64,000 nucleotides of DNA, taken from positions 62,001-126,000 of the forward strand of contig JAIFAC010000263.1 in NCBI GenBank assembly GCA_026545765.1, in the 5' to 3' direction. Origin of the DNA: Plantago major. Its lineage: Eukaryota > Streptophyta > Magnoliopsida > Lamiales > Plantaginaceae. How positions within the stretch are numbered: position 1 is the first letter of the stretch; each line of letters starts with the position of its first letter. Below the pieces are notes generated by a model. It had not been told where the DNA came from. It saw only the letters and a program-made list of their open reading frames with translations, and searched no databases. The translations under genes and the position numbers were made by a program. This document shows positions 36,232 through 47,094 of this stretch, piece by piece.

Positions 36232-36306
36232 GAAGAAGAAGAAGAAGAAGAAGAAGAAGAAGAAGAAGAAGAAGAAGAAGAAGAAGAAGAAGAAGAAGAA
36301 GAAGAA
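36232..36306 (+). repeat. (GAA)25 microsatellite
   Basis: Twenty-five perfect GAA units, in frame as poly-Glu within the accessory ORF. Copy C has four Glu codons at the same place and copy A has EEKEE, so the tract expanded in copy B. Confidence 0.97.
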
Positions 36307-37552
36307 GGCCAAATCAAATCCCTGGGCAATGAAGAAGGTCAGAAAACTTTCACAAGAATTAATCTTGATGATGATGATGAAGAGACTGATGAAGATGAAG
36401 CCCTCTTCACGTAAAAAGAAAAATTGATAAATTTAATCGAGCCCATAGTCGCAAAGCCTTTCGCGTTAAAACACCCTCTGGAAATACCAAGTCTATCCAG
36501 AGTGGTTCTTCAAGCAATCCAAGGGAAAACTCAAGGCAAAGGAGGAATAGATTGAGAGCTGAAAGAAGAAAAGGTCAACTTCCACTCGTGCCGTAAGCCG
36601 TAATCGAGTATGTGAAGACCGACAACTCCTCCTCCTACAGTGTATTCATCGAGGAATGGATATCGATAATCGAACTCAAGCACTTGCTTGTAAATGAAAA
36701 GGTATTTCAGACCCATCCATCAACAACTTATGGCATGGAGAAAGATAAGCCAATCTTGATCAACACCAATCATGTCAAAGCTTTCGATTTTGAAGTTGTC
36801 AAGAGAGTTGAAGCCATGAGGAAGGACCTTAATGATGAATGTCCTTATGGAAAACCCGATGATGTGCATAAAGTCCCAAACCTCATCGAACAGCACAAGG
36901 CCAAGACTTGTCAGGAACCCTTCGAGTCATTCTACATGATCAAGATCAATACAAGGGTGACATCGATATCCGAGGATCATATATGATTACTTCAAGCTAT
37001 CGACATCGTAATTGAGCATGCCCGAAATGGGGAAAGTATTTATGGGTCAAACACTTTGCCAAGAAGAATCCCACCAAATCATACAAAGAAGTATGTGGTT
37101 ATGCGTAGACATCGAGATGTTGGTCGAACCTCGCTCTATGACTACTCGATGATATCAAAAGATTTGGAGATAGGAGTATGCAAATTGATCCTTCGAAGTC
37201 ACCAAGATTTGAAGACTTGAAGACTAGTTTATTAGGATGTCTACTTGGAGCTTGGTTACTCATGTTGTCCTAATTCACTATGTAATTTTTTTGTATCTTG
37301 CTGACTATACCTTATTGTTGTTTTATCTTGTAAAAGTTATCTGAATTTTCATTGTAACATATCTGATGAACCTACTCTCAGATATCAATCTATAAAAGAT
37401 AACTTGTCAGCAAAGATCACACCTTGTGATTTGGTTGATGTTTACTTTCTGCACTTAATTATATAAATTGGAAGATCACAAGAAATGATTAAGTGGTGGA
37501 TTGTTTCCTCATCCAGATTTGTAATAGGTCAGATAGTCATCGTTGACTGATC
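36307..37552 (+). pseudogene. Accessory ORF 3' segment and leader to polypurine tract, copy B
   Basis: After the Glu tract the text reads GQIKSLGNEEGQKTFTRINL, then an acidic DDDDEETDEDEALF. A second open part at 36612-36986 (124 codons) has an ELKHLLVNEKVF motif and a Lys/Asp-rich C-terminus. From about 37200 the sequence is non-coding and closely matches 19320-19660 of copy C. Confidence 0.5.
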
Positions 37553-37567
37553 AAAATGGGGGAAATT
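37553..37567 (+). other. Polypurine tract of copy B
   Basis: AAAATGGGGGAAATT directly before the 3' LTR. Confidence 0.85.
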
Positions 37568-39146
37568 TGTTAGAAATATCTGTTTAGATTTTGATCAGCA
37601 ACCTAATGACTTATCTTAGCTCAGAAAGGTGGTTAGTACTCTTGGTTCACTTGAACGCTGTAAAAGAGGAAACTCACTAAGTATGATAGTCTAGCAAATC
37701 TTGTATAGGATGTTAGGTCTCTGAATGTAATTTTTTATTCCTCTAAAGAAGAACAAGAAGAAGGCATCCAGCAGGAAAATTTCAACGGATTTGAAGATTT
37801 GAAGACTGCACAAGATTGCTGAAGACAAGGGTTTTCAGATACCTATGACCAGATATCTTGAAGACACAAGCGTTTTTAAATAAACAGTGTTGCAAAAGAT
37901 ATCTGAGAAATAAAAGGTTTCTGAAGCGAGGAAAGTGCCCACACATATTTACACTCAGATACCTTGGACATAAACTATGTTTCTGAAAAGAAATATATTA
38001 TAACAAGTTGTTTCAACAAGTGGTATCTGGAGTTGTGATAATCTCTGAAAAGGACGTGCAAAGCTTCAAAGAACTCTGATAGTATAAGATCTCTGATTCA
38101 ATGCATAGTTCCGTTGGCACTACAGGACAAAGTATAATACAATGCATTGAATGCATGGACAGAGATGTCTGTACAAAAACGGTAGCTTCTGAAGAAGAAG
38201 ACAAACGTACTACAGTACTATACTCAGATATCAATAGTTTGAATTTGATTTAAGCCTAATGGATACTATTCAAACGGCACTCAAATTCATCTATAAATAT
38301 CAACACTTAGACTGCTTGAGAACACACCTTAGAACACAGAACTTACACTGAACACTATCTTTAAAACTCTCAAGCATACTACTTACCTTCAAGCTTTCAT
38401 GCATCAAAGCTTTTGATTCTAAGTAGCACAAAAGTTCTAAGTGTCCTGATCCTTAACAAGCATTGCTATTTGTGAAAGAGTTGAATTAAGATTTGATATC
38501 TGAGATTCCTTCTCTTGAACATTTATCATAGACTTGGGTCAGTAAAGAACAAGATACCATACATTGCAAAGTGTATTAAGTATACTTGATTCTCAAAGCT
38601 ATCTTCATAACTGAACAAGTTATTAAAGAAGCTCACCTGACAAACTACCTTAACCAACACCTTAATCAAGGCCGAGTATGTGAAGTACTTAGTTTGGGAA
38701 ACTAAGGAACAACTCAGAAAAGGTTTCGAAGCAGAAGTACTTGGCTGTGAAAGCCGGGGAATAACTCAGGGGGAACACTTGGTTGGGAACCTAGTGTATT
38801 TAGAAATCGAGAGAAGATACTTGTAAGGTTACCTCAATTATCTGTCTTAGTGGATTCTAGGTCTGAGAAAGGCCAAGTGGATTAGTCAAGGATTACGCCA
38901 CCTTCGTATACCACTATAAAAAGACTTGTGTTATTTACTTTCCGCATTTATTAATTGCTTTATTTACCTTGCAAAGTATTTACACCTATCTTGCTGAGCA
39001 CGTGCACTTATCACAGAAAAGTATTCCGCTCTCTGATAAGTATCAGATATCCTCACAGATATCTGAGAAACTGTGTTTATCAACAAAAGTTTTAAAAGAC
39101 TATTCACCCCCTATAGTCTTTTACTTTGCCGTTATCTAGACCAACA
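37568..39146 (+). repeat. 3' LTR of copy B
   Basis: 1579 bp, TGTTAGAAATATC...TAGACCAACA. Compared with the 5' LTR it keeps most CTG and CAG triplets and has a short C run (CACCCCCTATAG), so it is probably the more accurate sequence of the pair. Confidence 0.95.
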
Positions 39147-39424
39147 GAGTTTGTAAATTCCACAGCTTTGATAATCCTTCAGGAAGAATTGAAAAAGTGC
39201 CTAAGCATAATGTATCTCAGATGAACAAGCTTGTACATATCAATCAGGAATTTCGTGAATCTAATGCACTAGAGTTCAAAGAGTTTCAAATTTGAATGTT
39301 GATGGATGCAATCCATGTATCCTTTCATCCCGTCACATTATCCGAGAAAGACACAACAGATCGAATCAGAGGACCATGAAGATCTCAGAGAGGGCAAGTT
39401 AATGGCATTGGGTAATAGAGGACA
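39147..39424 (-). pseudogene. NLR3 LRR fragment, right of copy B
   Basis: Minus-strand match to about 49290-49570 of NLR1: ILPEGLSKLWNLQTL near the insertion and DLHGPLIRSVVSFSD further upstream. It contains stops and shifts. Homology ends at AATAGAG, where a TA-rich microsatellite begins. Confidence 0.87.
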
Positions 39425-39466
39425 TGTATGTATATGTATATATACACATATATATATATATATAAG
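39425..39466. repeat. TA/TG-rich microsatellite
   Basis: Alternating purine-pyrimidine run of TATG, TATA and CATA units. It marks the breakpoint of the NLR3 homology. Confidence 0.8.
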
Positions 39467-39639
39467 TGTCAAAAGTTCCCCTTACCTCGAACGATCTAAC
39501 TTGAAAGCTCAGGGACTGCCAATAAAAAGGTACATTTGGTCAACTTGTACCTAAATAAACAATTACTAAGTTACTAGACGCTGCAAGGCTAAAAGTCGAG
39601 AAAACAAAATAAATAAAAATAAAATAAATAATGAAGTAA

Positions 39640-39712
39640 ACTAGGATTTGAACCCTAAACCTCTTTCACAACTGTACACAGTTCCAACCACTTGACCACA
39701 AGCTTTGTTTCT
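39640..39712 (-). other. tRNA-like SINE head (A and B boxes)
   Basis: On the minus strand TGGTCAAGTGG (39698-39688) fits the pol III A box and GGTTCAAATCC (39654-39644) fits the B box, about 33 bases apart. The sequence after the B box is AT-rich and not a tRNA 3' half, so a tRNA-derived SINE remnant is more likely than a tRNA gene. The target duplication was not identified. Confidence 0.4.
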
Positions 39713-41990
39713 ATCAAAACTATTTAATAAATTTATTTAAATGTTGGTTACGCTGTTTATCCAAAACAATTACAAACAGGCCCCTTCCCTTGCTCAAATT
39801 CTCCAAACAAGGTCCTTCTATTCTCTGCAAATATTCACTTAGGTCCTTGCAATTTCTGAAACTTTTCAAAGTTGGTTTTAACACCTCCATGTTCAAGCTA
39901 AGGTTCGAAACCCATCCTACACATCATCCTCTCACCAATTAACACAAGAACAACTACAAATGTTTCAAGATTCACAAACCTAGATCGAATTTACAAAAAA
40001 CTCCGCCTGCTTTCCTTTTTCTAAATCATTGGTTTTCTCCAACCAACTCGATTCTTCATTCAAAATAATCAACAAATTCGCTTAATTCCATCCGATATGA
40101 CAAAGGCATCAATTACAAATCAAACTCCAGATTTCTTATTTTAATGGTACGGCACAAAGCAAGAGATTCGAAGAAGAAGGTAGAACAACCGAGTAACTGG
40201 GAGAAGAAGAAAAACTTACCAATTAGAAGTTGAAAAATCAAGGTTTGAGGACGCAGGCTATAGATAAACGTAAAAGAGGAAGAGGACAACTATTTTGTTT
40301 AATATAAGTGTCAGTTTGGTTTGAGGGTTTATTTTGGGATTTTTGTCCGAATGCCCTCAATAATCCAGTTTGGTTGCTTTTTACCAAAAATGAATTATTT
40401 GAATAATCCAATTTCTCCAAATTACCAAGCCCTCAAATTTGTACATGAATAATCCGATTTCAAATACCTTCTATGAGGAGGTATTTACTTTTGGATTATC
40501 TTCTTTCTCGTGAAATGTCTAATTTTATACAAACTTTCCATCAATTACTATAAATATGCCATCCCAATCCAAGAATACCAATCTATTCACATCAATGCAC
40601 TTTTTTTTTTTACTTCCTAATTTTCACCTTCCATTTCTTCTTTTATATTTTCCTAGTTTTGCACTCTTTCTTTTTCATTTTTTCCGTTTCCTGGTTTCCA
40701 CCTTCCTTTTCTTTTTCCCAATGGTTTTCTAGTTTTGCACCCTTTCTTTTCATTTTGTACCCCTGTAATATTTATTTCTCTTTTCTACTCATTTACTCAT
40801 TAGACCTTTTATACTTTTATTTTTTGGAGTATCTTATGTATTTGCATCAAAATTGTTTTTATTTGTTTAATAGTATAACCAACTTTTTTATAAGAATGAT
40901 TAAACAAAACAATACTAATAATTAAAAAAAATTGGTTAGCGTTGCTTACGAGAATAACGATGATAATTTAGAGTTGTTTGCTCAAAACGCTTTTCTTCAT
41001 CATTTTTTGAAAAAATATTCTAACATATTAAATATGTGCAAATTTTGACAGAATATAGGCGGAGTATATACGTGTTTTGAATACAAAATATGCATCGTTA
41101 ATTACATATATGTGAATTTTTTTGTTACTTTATATATTATAAAAACAATATTTATATAATTAAAAGTTTGAGTTTTTATTTGTGCCCTACCTGACCTAAA
41201 ATCCTCGTTCACAACCGACTTTGGCTTTTACATGATTTACACTTTTATGTTTAAAATGTAGGAAAATTTATGTTTAGATGGGATGATAAATATATGATGT
41301 CGATTTCAATCGCCAAAATAATTATTCTACGCATGAGATGAAAAATATGGGATTATAAATTTCACTCATATGAAATATCGATCTTATAAGGAAACATGTA
41401 TTTCGTTAAGATAATTATTACATAGATTATAAACAATATCTATAAACTAAATTTTAATGGTCAAGTCATATAAACTCAAAATCGATGCCACAGTTATCAA
41501 CAATGGCAATGTAACTATGGATGCAATAATTTCAAAGATTTTCGGATAATTTTGTATACGAAATTCATATGATCAAAATTTCAGAATTTTCCGATTAAAT
41601 ACGAGAAGGTGGTAAAAATTTGCTCCCCTAAAATTATGTTCACATGTAATTTTCACTAAATCAAATTGAAAATCAAACTCGATTTTATACAATAAGTGGG
41701 AAAGCATAGATATCAAGAATTCCACTTTGATTTATCCTATCAATAATCCAAAATCAATTCGTAACCAAACCGATTTTATCAAAATAGTTCAATTCGTAGA
41801 GTCCAACCAAACAAGATTTTTAGGCAAAAACCCCTAAACATAATCCAATTCCTTAAATGGGCCGAATAATCCAGTTTGGCTGATGGTTTGGTAGTTGGGC
41901 TTCAACTTGGACCTTAAATAAGTCCAATTTTAAAAGTCTGACCATAAAACTTCTTATAACAATACGTAGAAAGTCGAAAAATTTCACGGG
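39713..41990. other. AT-rich DNA separating the NLR3 pieces, no gene recognised
   Basis: Inserted relative to NLR1 between the LRR piece (39424) and the NB-ARC-side piece (41995). The 15-bp sequence AATAATCCAGTTTGG occurs at 40359 and 41865 in the same orientation, so the stretch between may be a decayed mobile element. The pyrimidine-rich ORF at 40659-40925 is low-complexity and not credible as a gene. Confidence 0.4.
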
Positions 41991-41994
41991 ATTT

Positions 41995-42081
41995 TACAAT
42001 ATCTGTGTAGTATCTGCTTTCATACAATGTTTTGCCTCCTCTTCTAACCCCCACAATATTGTGCTGTCTAACAGTAGGAAC
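41995..42081 (-). pseudogene. NLR3 exon start (pre-NB-ARC linker)
   Basis: After an acceptor TTTCAG the minus strand reads VPTVRQHNIVG, then shifts frame relative to NLR1 (FEEEAKTL). Similarity to NLR1 ends after an ACAGATAT shared by both. It continues in VKSREIF, which does not match NLR1 or a known NLR block. Confidence 0.75.
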
Positions 42082-42490
42082 CTGAAATATCGAATTTGTT
42101 TTCAGTTTACATACCGACCCCTTAGAATTTAATCTGAACATCAACTCTTTCTTAAAGAACAATGCATTTTCAACAAGACGTACAAATTATTCTGATGTTT
42201 AAAATTTCAAAAACATTAGTTATTCTGTCCTTGAAAGAAAAATGGGACATGCAGTTCCATAATGGTAAATCCCATTTGTTAATGACACACAAAGATTACT
42301 TTACAGGGAGGGGCATTGATCAGCAAAAGTTTAAGTGCACCAGAGCATGTGCAAACAAATAAATCAAACTTTTTGAAAACGTGAAAGCGTAAAATCACCA
42401 ACTATTTTATTCAATCTTTTCACAAGAGAGAAAGGTTCGGCCAAGAGTGCTCGTTTGCAGTTCTAAATCTAATCATAGCCATTGCTCAAG
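42082..42490 (-). repeat. Duplicated NLR intron segment
   Basis: Matches 50038-50465 (the NLR1 intron) nearly base for base, for example GAGGGGCATTGATCAGCAAAA in both copies. It shows that NLR3 and NLR1 derive from a local duplication including exon edge and intron. Homology fades near 42490. Confidence 0.85.
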
Positions 42491-44097
42491 TCTAGAGCAT
42501 GTTACAGACTTGTACTCTTTAGCCACTTTCCCTTTCTCTTTATCAACCTCCACGATGTTATGAATAACACGTGCATTGTCATCAATTTCGTCAGGTACGA
42601 TTTCAGCAACTTCAAGACCCTTTTTCACTTTACGGGTAAGCCCATTTAATTTAGGAACCTTCCTAACCAACAACACCATCACCTTTTTTCTTCGCATGTT
42701 CATCATTATCTAATGAGAAAAAAAAATACAACAAAAAACATTAAAAACACGGGGGTTACACACATATAAAACACTAGAAGTGGTACACCACGCCAAGTGC
42801 GGTGCCATTTTCACGATAATGAAGTTCTGCGTTCAACTGTACTGTTTTTAGGATGAAGCTCCTTAAACCATAGTGGACACTTAACTCTTTATTAACCTTT
42901 TCAAGTAGATACTTTGCAGCCCCCATTAACCCATAGTACGAAGATGAAGAGGACACCTCACCGCCAATCTTTGATGTGCTTAACACAAAACTCTTATGTT
43001 GATGACTATGCTCACATCATCATGTGTCTTTCAGATTATCTAATTCATATAGGAGAATGCAATCACCACTGTCTTTTGTCACAACGCAGTGGTATACCAT
43101 GATGCAAAATGATCATAACATTTAGGTGGTGATGGTTTAACAATTAATATATATTTTTTAATCACTAAAATACGGTCTATGAAAGAGCCTAAACAGGTTT
43201 TCCACCACATATATATAGCTCGTAAATTCCACACGCCGATTGTAACATCGAAGAGAGATAAGTGACATCTATAGGACAATTAAAGCATGTCAAGCAGCTT
43301 TGTGATTGTGAGTATACCCGTAGCTCACATCCAGTAATCAATCCCAACAATATTTTGGACCAAACTGATATCATTCCACATCAAACACATATCCATCTTA
43401 AGAAACCCCAATTTCCTTTATCTTTCAACAAATCCATTGACATGTATTCCCAGGGGAACAAAAAACAACCAATTTTTACTGTTAAAATACTAATAAATGA
43501 CTCCAAAAAAATGCTCATACCCAAGTACCACAAAATCATGATAGTCCACCTGAATTTCCGAAGATTCAGGAAGAAGAGATGATAGAATAACTGTTTCAAC
43601 TGCTGTGCATTGTATAAGCTGTTTCAGTTCAAGTAAGCAATTGTGTATACGGAAACACATGTACCTGGACAACTGCTTTAGTAACCATAGCACAAACATC
43701 ATACATGAAGACTTGTGTTTGGACATCTAACAAGGGGTGGAATGTTGTACATAAGTACTGAAACATAGAAATTATATCTAGAAAGCAAACAATATATTAA
43801 CAATAGCAAGTTAGAATGGGAGCAGCCCCTAAGTCTCAGGAAGATGATGCTCAAGTGCATTACTCATAAGCACACCTACATTTCTGAAGAGTCTCATTGG
43901 CATTTAGTACATAGAATAGTTTCCCTTGATGTTCCAGTTCCAGGCAGATTATCTGCAAGTATGAAGGTCGAAATGTACTTATCGGCCAAAGAGTTACGTT
44001 GTATATACTGGCGCCTTGCATAAGAGCGAGCGCCTTCTGTTGAGGAGATATGATAGACTTCGCTTGTCTCCGCTTGAATTTTTTTCCTGTCATGATC
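42473..44097 (-). CDS. Unrecognised gene or gene remnant (several exon-like ORFs)
   Basis: Minus-strand exon-like pieces. 44097-43880 follows a TCGTCCAG acceptor and reads KKFKRRQAKSIISPQQKALA and ICLELEHQGKLFYVLNA. Around 43616-43548 is LIQCTAVETVILSSLLPE between AAACAG and CAG|GTGGAC. 42986-42774 has SSSSYYGLMGAAKYLLEKV and VHYGLRSFILKTVQ. 42720-42473 follows CTCATTAG, with VRKVPKLNGLTRKVKKGLEV and EIDDNARVIHNIVEVDKEKG, and stops inside the duplicated intron segment. Codon use and ORF lengths look more like real exons than the surroundings, but I do not recognise the family and cannot confirm one transcript. It may be a truncated gene joined to the NLR duplication. Confidence 0.3.
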
Positions 44098-44120
44098 TTC
44101 TTCTGGACGAGCAAAATCAC

Positions 44121-46440
44121 AGTTACAGCTAAAACAATGCGCTAATATAAAATCAAACGTTAAGGGGTAAGGCTTTACAGCAGGTAGGCCAAGGATTCAT
44201 AGTGACATGTTGTGTTTGGGTACCAGTTAACAAGCGTGAGCTTATTATTATTAGAATATACCAATTAAAAATATTGAAGAAGATAACAGAAACAAGAGAT
44301 GCCCTTTCAGAAATAAACAAGTAACTGAAAACAAGGAACATTATGAACAGAAACAATGGCCGATACATTAGACATATAACAATTCAAACCAGATATAAGA
44401 GACAAATGCAATTTGTACCCATTCGGCAGATAGATAATTCCAGTCCCTTTTTGTTTTTAACATCCAACGTGTAAATGTATAATCACCGTACCACTGTAAA
44501 TTTTCACAACAATCTTAATATACCACAATGATAATGTTTGTAACTTCAATATGCTTTGACAAACTGATATTCGCAGGTGATGTTAATTTTTTTTTTTTTT
44601 TTTTTTTGAAACGGGCAAGTGATGTTAATAAGTATGTCCTAAGACAAACAAGACTGACAAGTCCGAGAAAATAACAACATCTTTACAAGAATCCTGGATT
44701 CATAAAATCCCCAGCTCGATGACCAGTGTAATCCTCACTAATCAATGGAAACATTTTCTCATCCACTGATAGCAAAATATCAAATCCCCTAGGCATTTGC
44801 AAAATCAAACTTATCAATGAATTAACAATGAAGCTTAAATCAAACCTATCAGTTTCAAACTACTACTACAAACCTATCCAACATGAACCACTATAAAAGT
44901 AAAATCCTTACAGGACAACAGTTATAATTAATTACATACCACTAAAACCGAGCAACCAAAAAAGAAAACTAAATTAACTGTGAATTAAGTGAACCTTTTT
45001 CCAGTTTCCACGTTTCAGTTATGATCTACAGATACATCAAACCATGAATGACATTTGAAGAAGGGAAGCAATAGTATTGAAGCCAGTGTGGTCCCAAGAA
45101 CATGGTGCTCATTTCTACCCATCACTAAAAATATCTTATTCTGAGTAGTTACTTACGAAAATATGTGAATAAGATAAGTGGAAAACAAAGGAATCTAATC
45201 CATCATGCTATTACTCCAATCCTATAATGTTACGCCAATGAACTAAAGCTCAAACCAAGCCTATCACAGAGTCCGTGATACCATCAATTTGGTTAAATAG
45301 TTAATGCACAAGTTCAATTCATCTCCTCAACTCACCTAACATGTCATCGAGAGACATTCTAATAATGATAAACTCACGCATGGTAACTGTTACCCAATCA
45401 CAACATAACACCATGACTCCTTGGCCAAACCACTGTAAAACTTTACCGTTTCATATTTTTCGTATCATGAGCTTAAGCTATACAAGCAGTATCATAGTTA
45501 GACCGCAAAAAGGACTTAGAAAGTAAGTGGGGCTAATAAAAATAATATGAAACAGCAATTTTTTGGGGGCTAAACTGGCAAGATAAGCAACGCCTTCATA
45601 CTGAGGTTACTCTTTCATTCTCTCAAAAGAAACAACGCGCACTAAGAGCAGTGGGTGTGCCAAACTAAAGCTAATCAAACATGAGAAGAGAAAACCATAA
45701 CCTCATCTATATGTGTAGCAATAAACTCAGACCAAAGTGAAACAAACATGACAATAGATACACACTCTCTTTTTTTTTTTTGTGAAAAGTAACAAACTAC
45801 TTTAACGAGGCATTTTCCAACACTCTAGTGTCATTCTAATAAAGAGAAATGATATGCATTTGTACATGCATGACTGACCAACAATTATAGAAGTACGGGG
45901 CTCCTGCTCAAGCAGTTGAAGCAGCGAACCTAGAGTTTTTGATAATCCGCTGACAGACAACCGGGCCAGTGAACCAAACATGCCGAAATATATTTTGAAG
46001 TGCATAGATAATCCAAAGGCCAAAGAAAAGAACAATTAAAAGGAAGAAGGAGGCACCTTTAGTAATTTAGCCCTTCGCACTATCTGCAAGGATAGATAAA
46101 TCTGCACCATAGGAGTTATAATTAAAAAAAAAAACAAACTAATTATAAAAATAATAATGCATTCTGATTTCAAATATGTATCGAGAAAAGTCTTCAGACA
46201 AATCATAACGTTTCACATACCTTACACTAACAAACTATTACCTTCATTTTAACATATTTTCCTAAATTTCAATTCAGCAGTCACCACCATGAAGATGAGA
46301 TTTTTTTCAACAAGAATGTATCACACTAATAAAATCCAAATCAAATATATGAAATCAAAACAGAGCCACTGACAAATAAATGTCAGGAAGTGCAACGAAT
46401 TGTAAATTGAGGATTACCCTGGTTATGCCGTGCAGGCATG
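44121..46440. other. AT-rich interval, no confident gene
   Basis: Poly-T tracts (44587-44608, 45772-45781), low GC, and short ORFs. One minus-strand stretch (46035-45802, with ARLSVSGLSKTLGSLLQLLE) could be an exon, and an ATG at 46439 (MPARHNQ, followed by G|GTAATC) could be a first exon of the gene to the left. These are possible, not established. Confidence 0.3.
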
Positions 46441-46559
46441 GTTATAATGGCGCAAGGCTAACAGCAGTACAGTAGTCGCTAATATTGAAGATGACAATTG
46501 AGAGGGAGAGATGATAGATGTGTAAGAAACTGCCAGAAGGGACGCTTTTTATTTTGTTC

Positions 46560-47090
46560 TTGTGTGGAGGCAGTTTAATTCAACGGGTGCAACTCTTTGG
46601 GGGGTAATTTTTCTCCGTATCAGTTGGGTCGCAACTGTTCACTCCACTGGCGGTGTTAGCGTGACAAAATTAGGCAGCCACCTGTGGGGCAACTGGTCCA
46701 TTAAGGGGCGGCGTAGTTGGAGAACTCTCTCCCGGGCATTCTATCAAACAGTTGGAGCTCAAGTGGAGACTGAGCCTAATCTTTGGCGGTGGTGCATTAC
46801 GCTGAAACACTGAGTTCGAGTGGAGGCTGAAGGTGAATTCACGGCAACACATAGCGTGGAGGATCAAACCAGATTCTTAAATGGGCACCGGCCCCCGGAA
46901 TCACACACGCCACTTATGGCTTACGGTGGAGAACAGGTACCTCTCCAGGCGGAAGAAATTGCGAAGCAGAAAACGACGGTGGCTTGTGGCGCACCCCAAT
47001 CCACTGCAGAAATTGGATCCGACATGACATTCAAACGCAATCACGGCGGCTCAGGTGAAGAGATGCGTTGAGTAGAGAAGCATTTAGCAC
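46560..47090. other. GC-richer patch with open frames, origin unknown
   Basis: Distinctly higher GC than its flanks and open on the plus strand (46562-46813 and 46820-47071) as well as the minus strand. No motif is recognised. GAGTGGAGGCTGA and CAAGTGGAGACTGA suggest decayed short repeats. It could be a gene fragment captured by a transposon. Confidence 0.3.
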
Positions 47091-47094
47091 CGTG

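Larger units (their letters stand above)
23497..39146 (+). mobile_element. Sirevirus-like Ty1/copia retrotransposon, copy B (complete)
   Basis: Complete 15.65-kb element: LTR 23497-25052, primer site 25055-25066, gag and pol to 30968, accessory region 30969-37552, polypurine tract, and LTR 37568-39146. GAGTT occurs on both sides (23492-23496 and 39147-39151), a 5-bp target duplication. Joining the flanks across one GAGTT recreates the LRR sequence found uninterrupted in NLR1 at about 49290. The two LTRs agree closely apart from CTG/CAG versus CG differences, which suggests a recent insertion. Every ORF is broken as written. Confidence 0.95.

Noticed and set aside
36103-36329. Minus-strand poly-Phe and poly-Ser ORFs, and poly-Lys on the plus strand
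   Set aside because: Other-frame readings of the GAA microsatellite.
31726-37552. A true retroviral envelope protein
   Set aside because: No signal peptide, no clear transmembrane anchor, no fusion-peptide-like segment; the text is acidic, Ser/Glu-rich and coiled.
23497-39146. Natural CpG depletion or RIP as the cause of the CTG/CG differences
   Set aside because: Those processes turn C into T and do not delete bases; here the frame-keeping copies have TG and the broken ones have CG with a missing base.
39640-39712. A functional tRNA gene
   Set aside because: No acceptor stem pairing or CCA-side half, and the region after the B box is AT-rich.
40659-40925. 88-codon Phe-rich ORF resembling a membrane protein
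   Set aside because: T-rich low-complexity DNA; hydrophobicity follows from composition.
40359-41880. A DNA transposon delimited by AATAATCCAGTTTGG
   Set aside because: The two copies are in direct, not inverted, orientation and no target duplication was seen.
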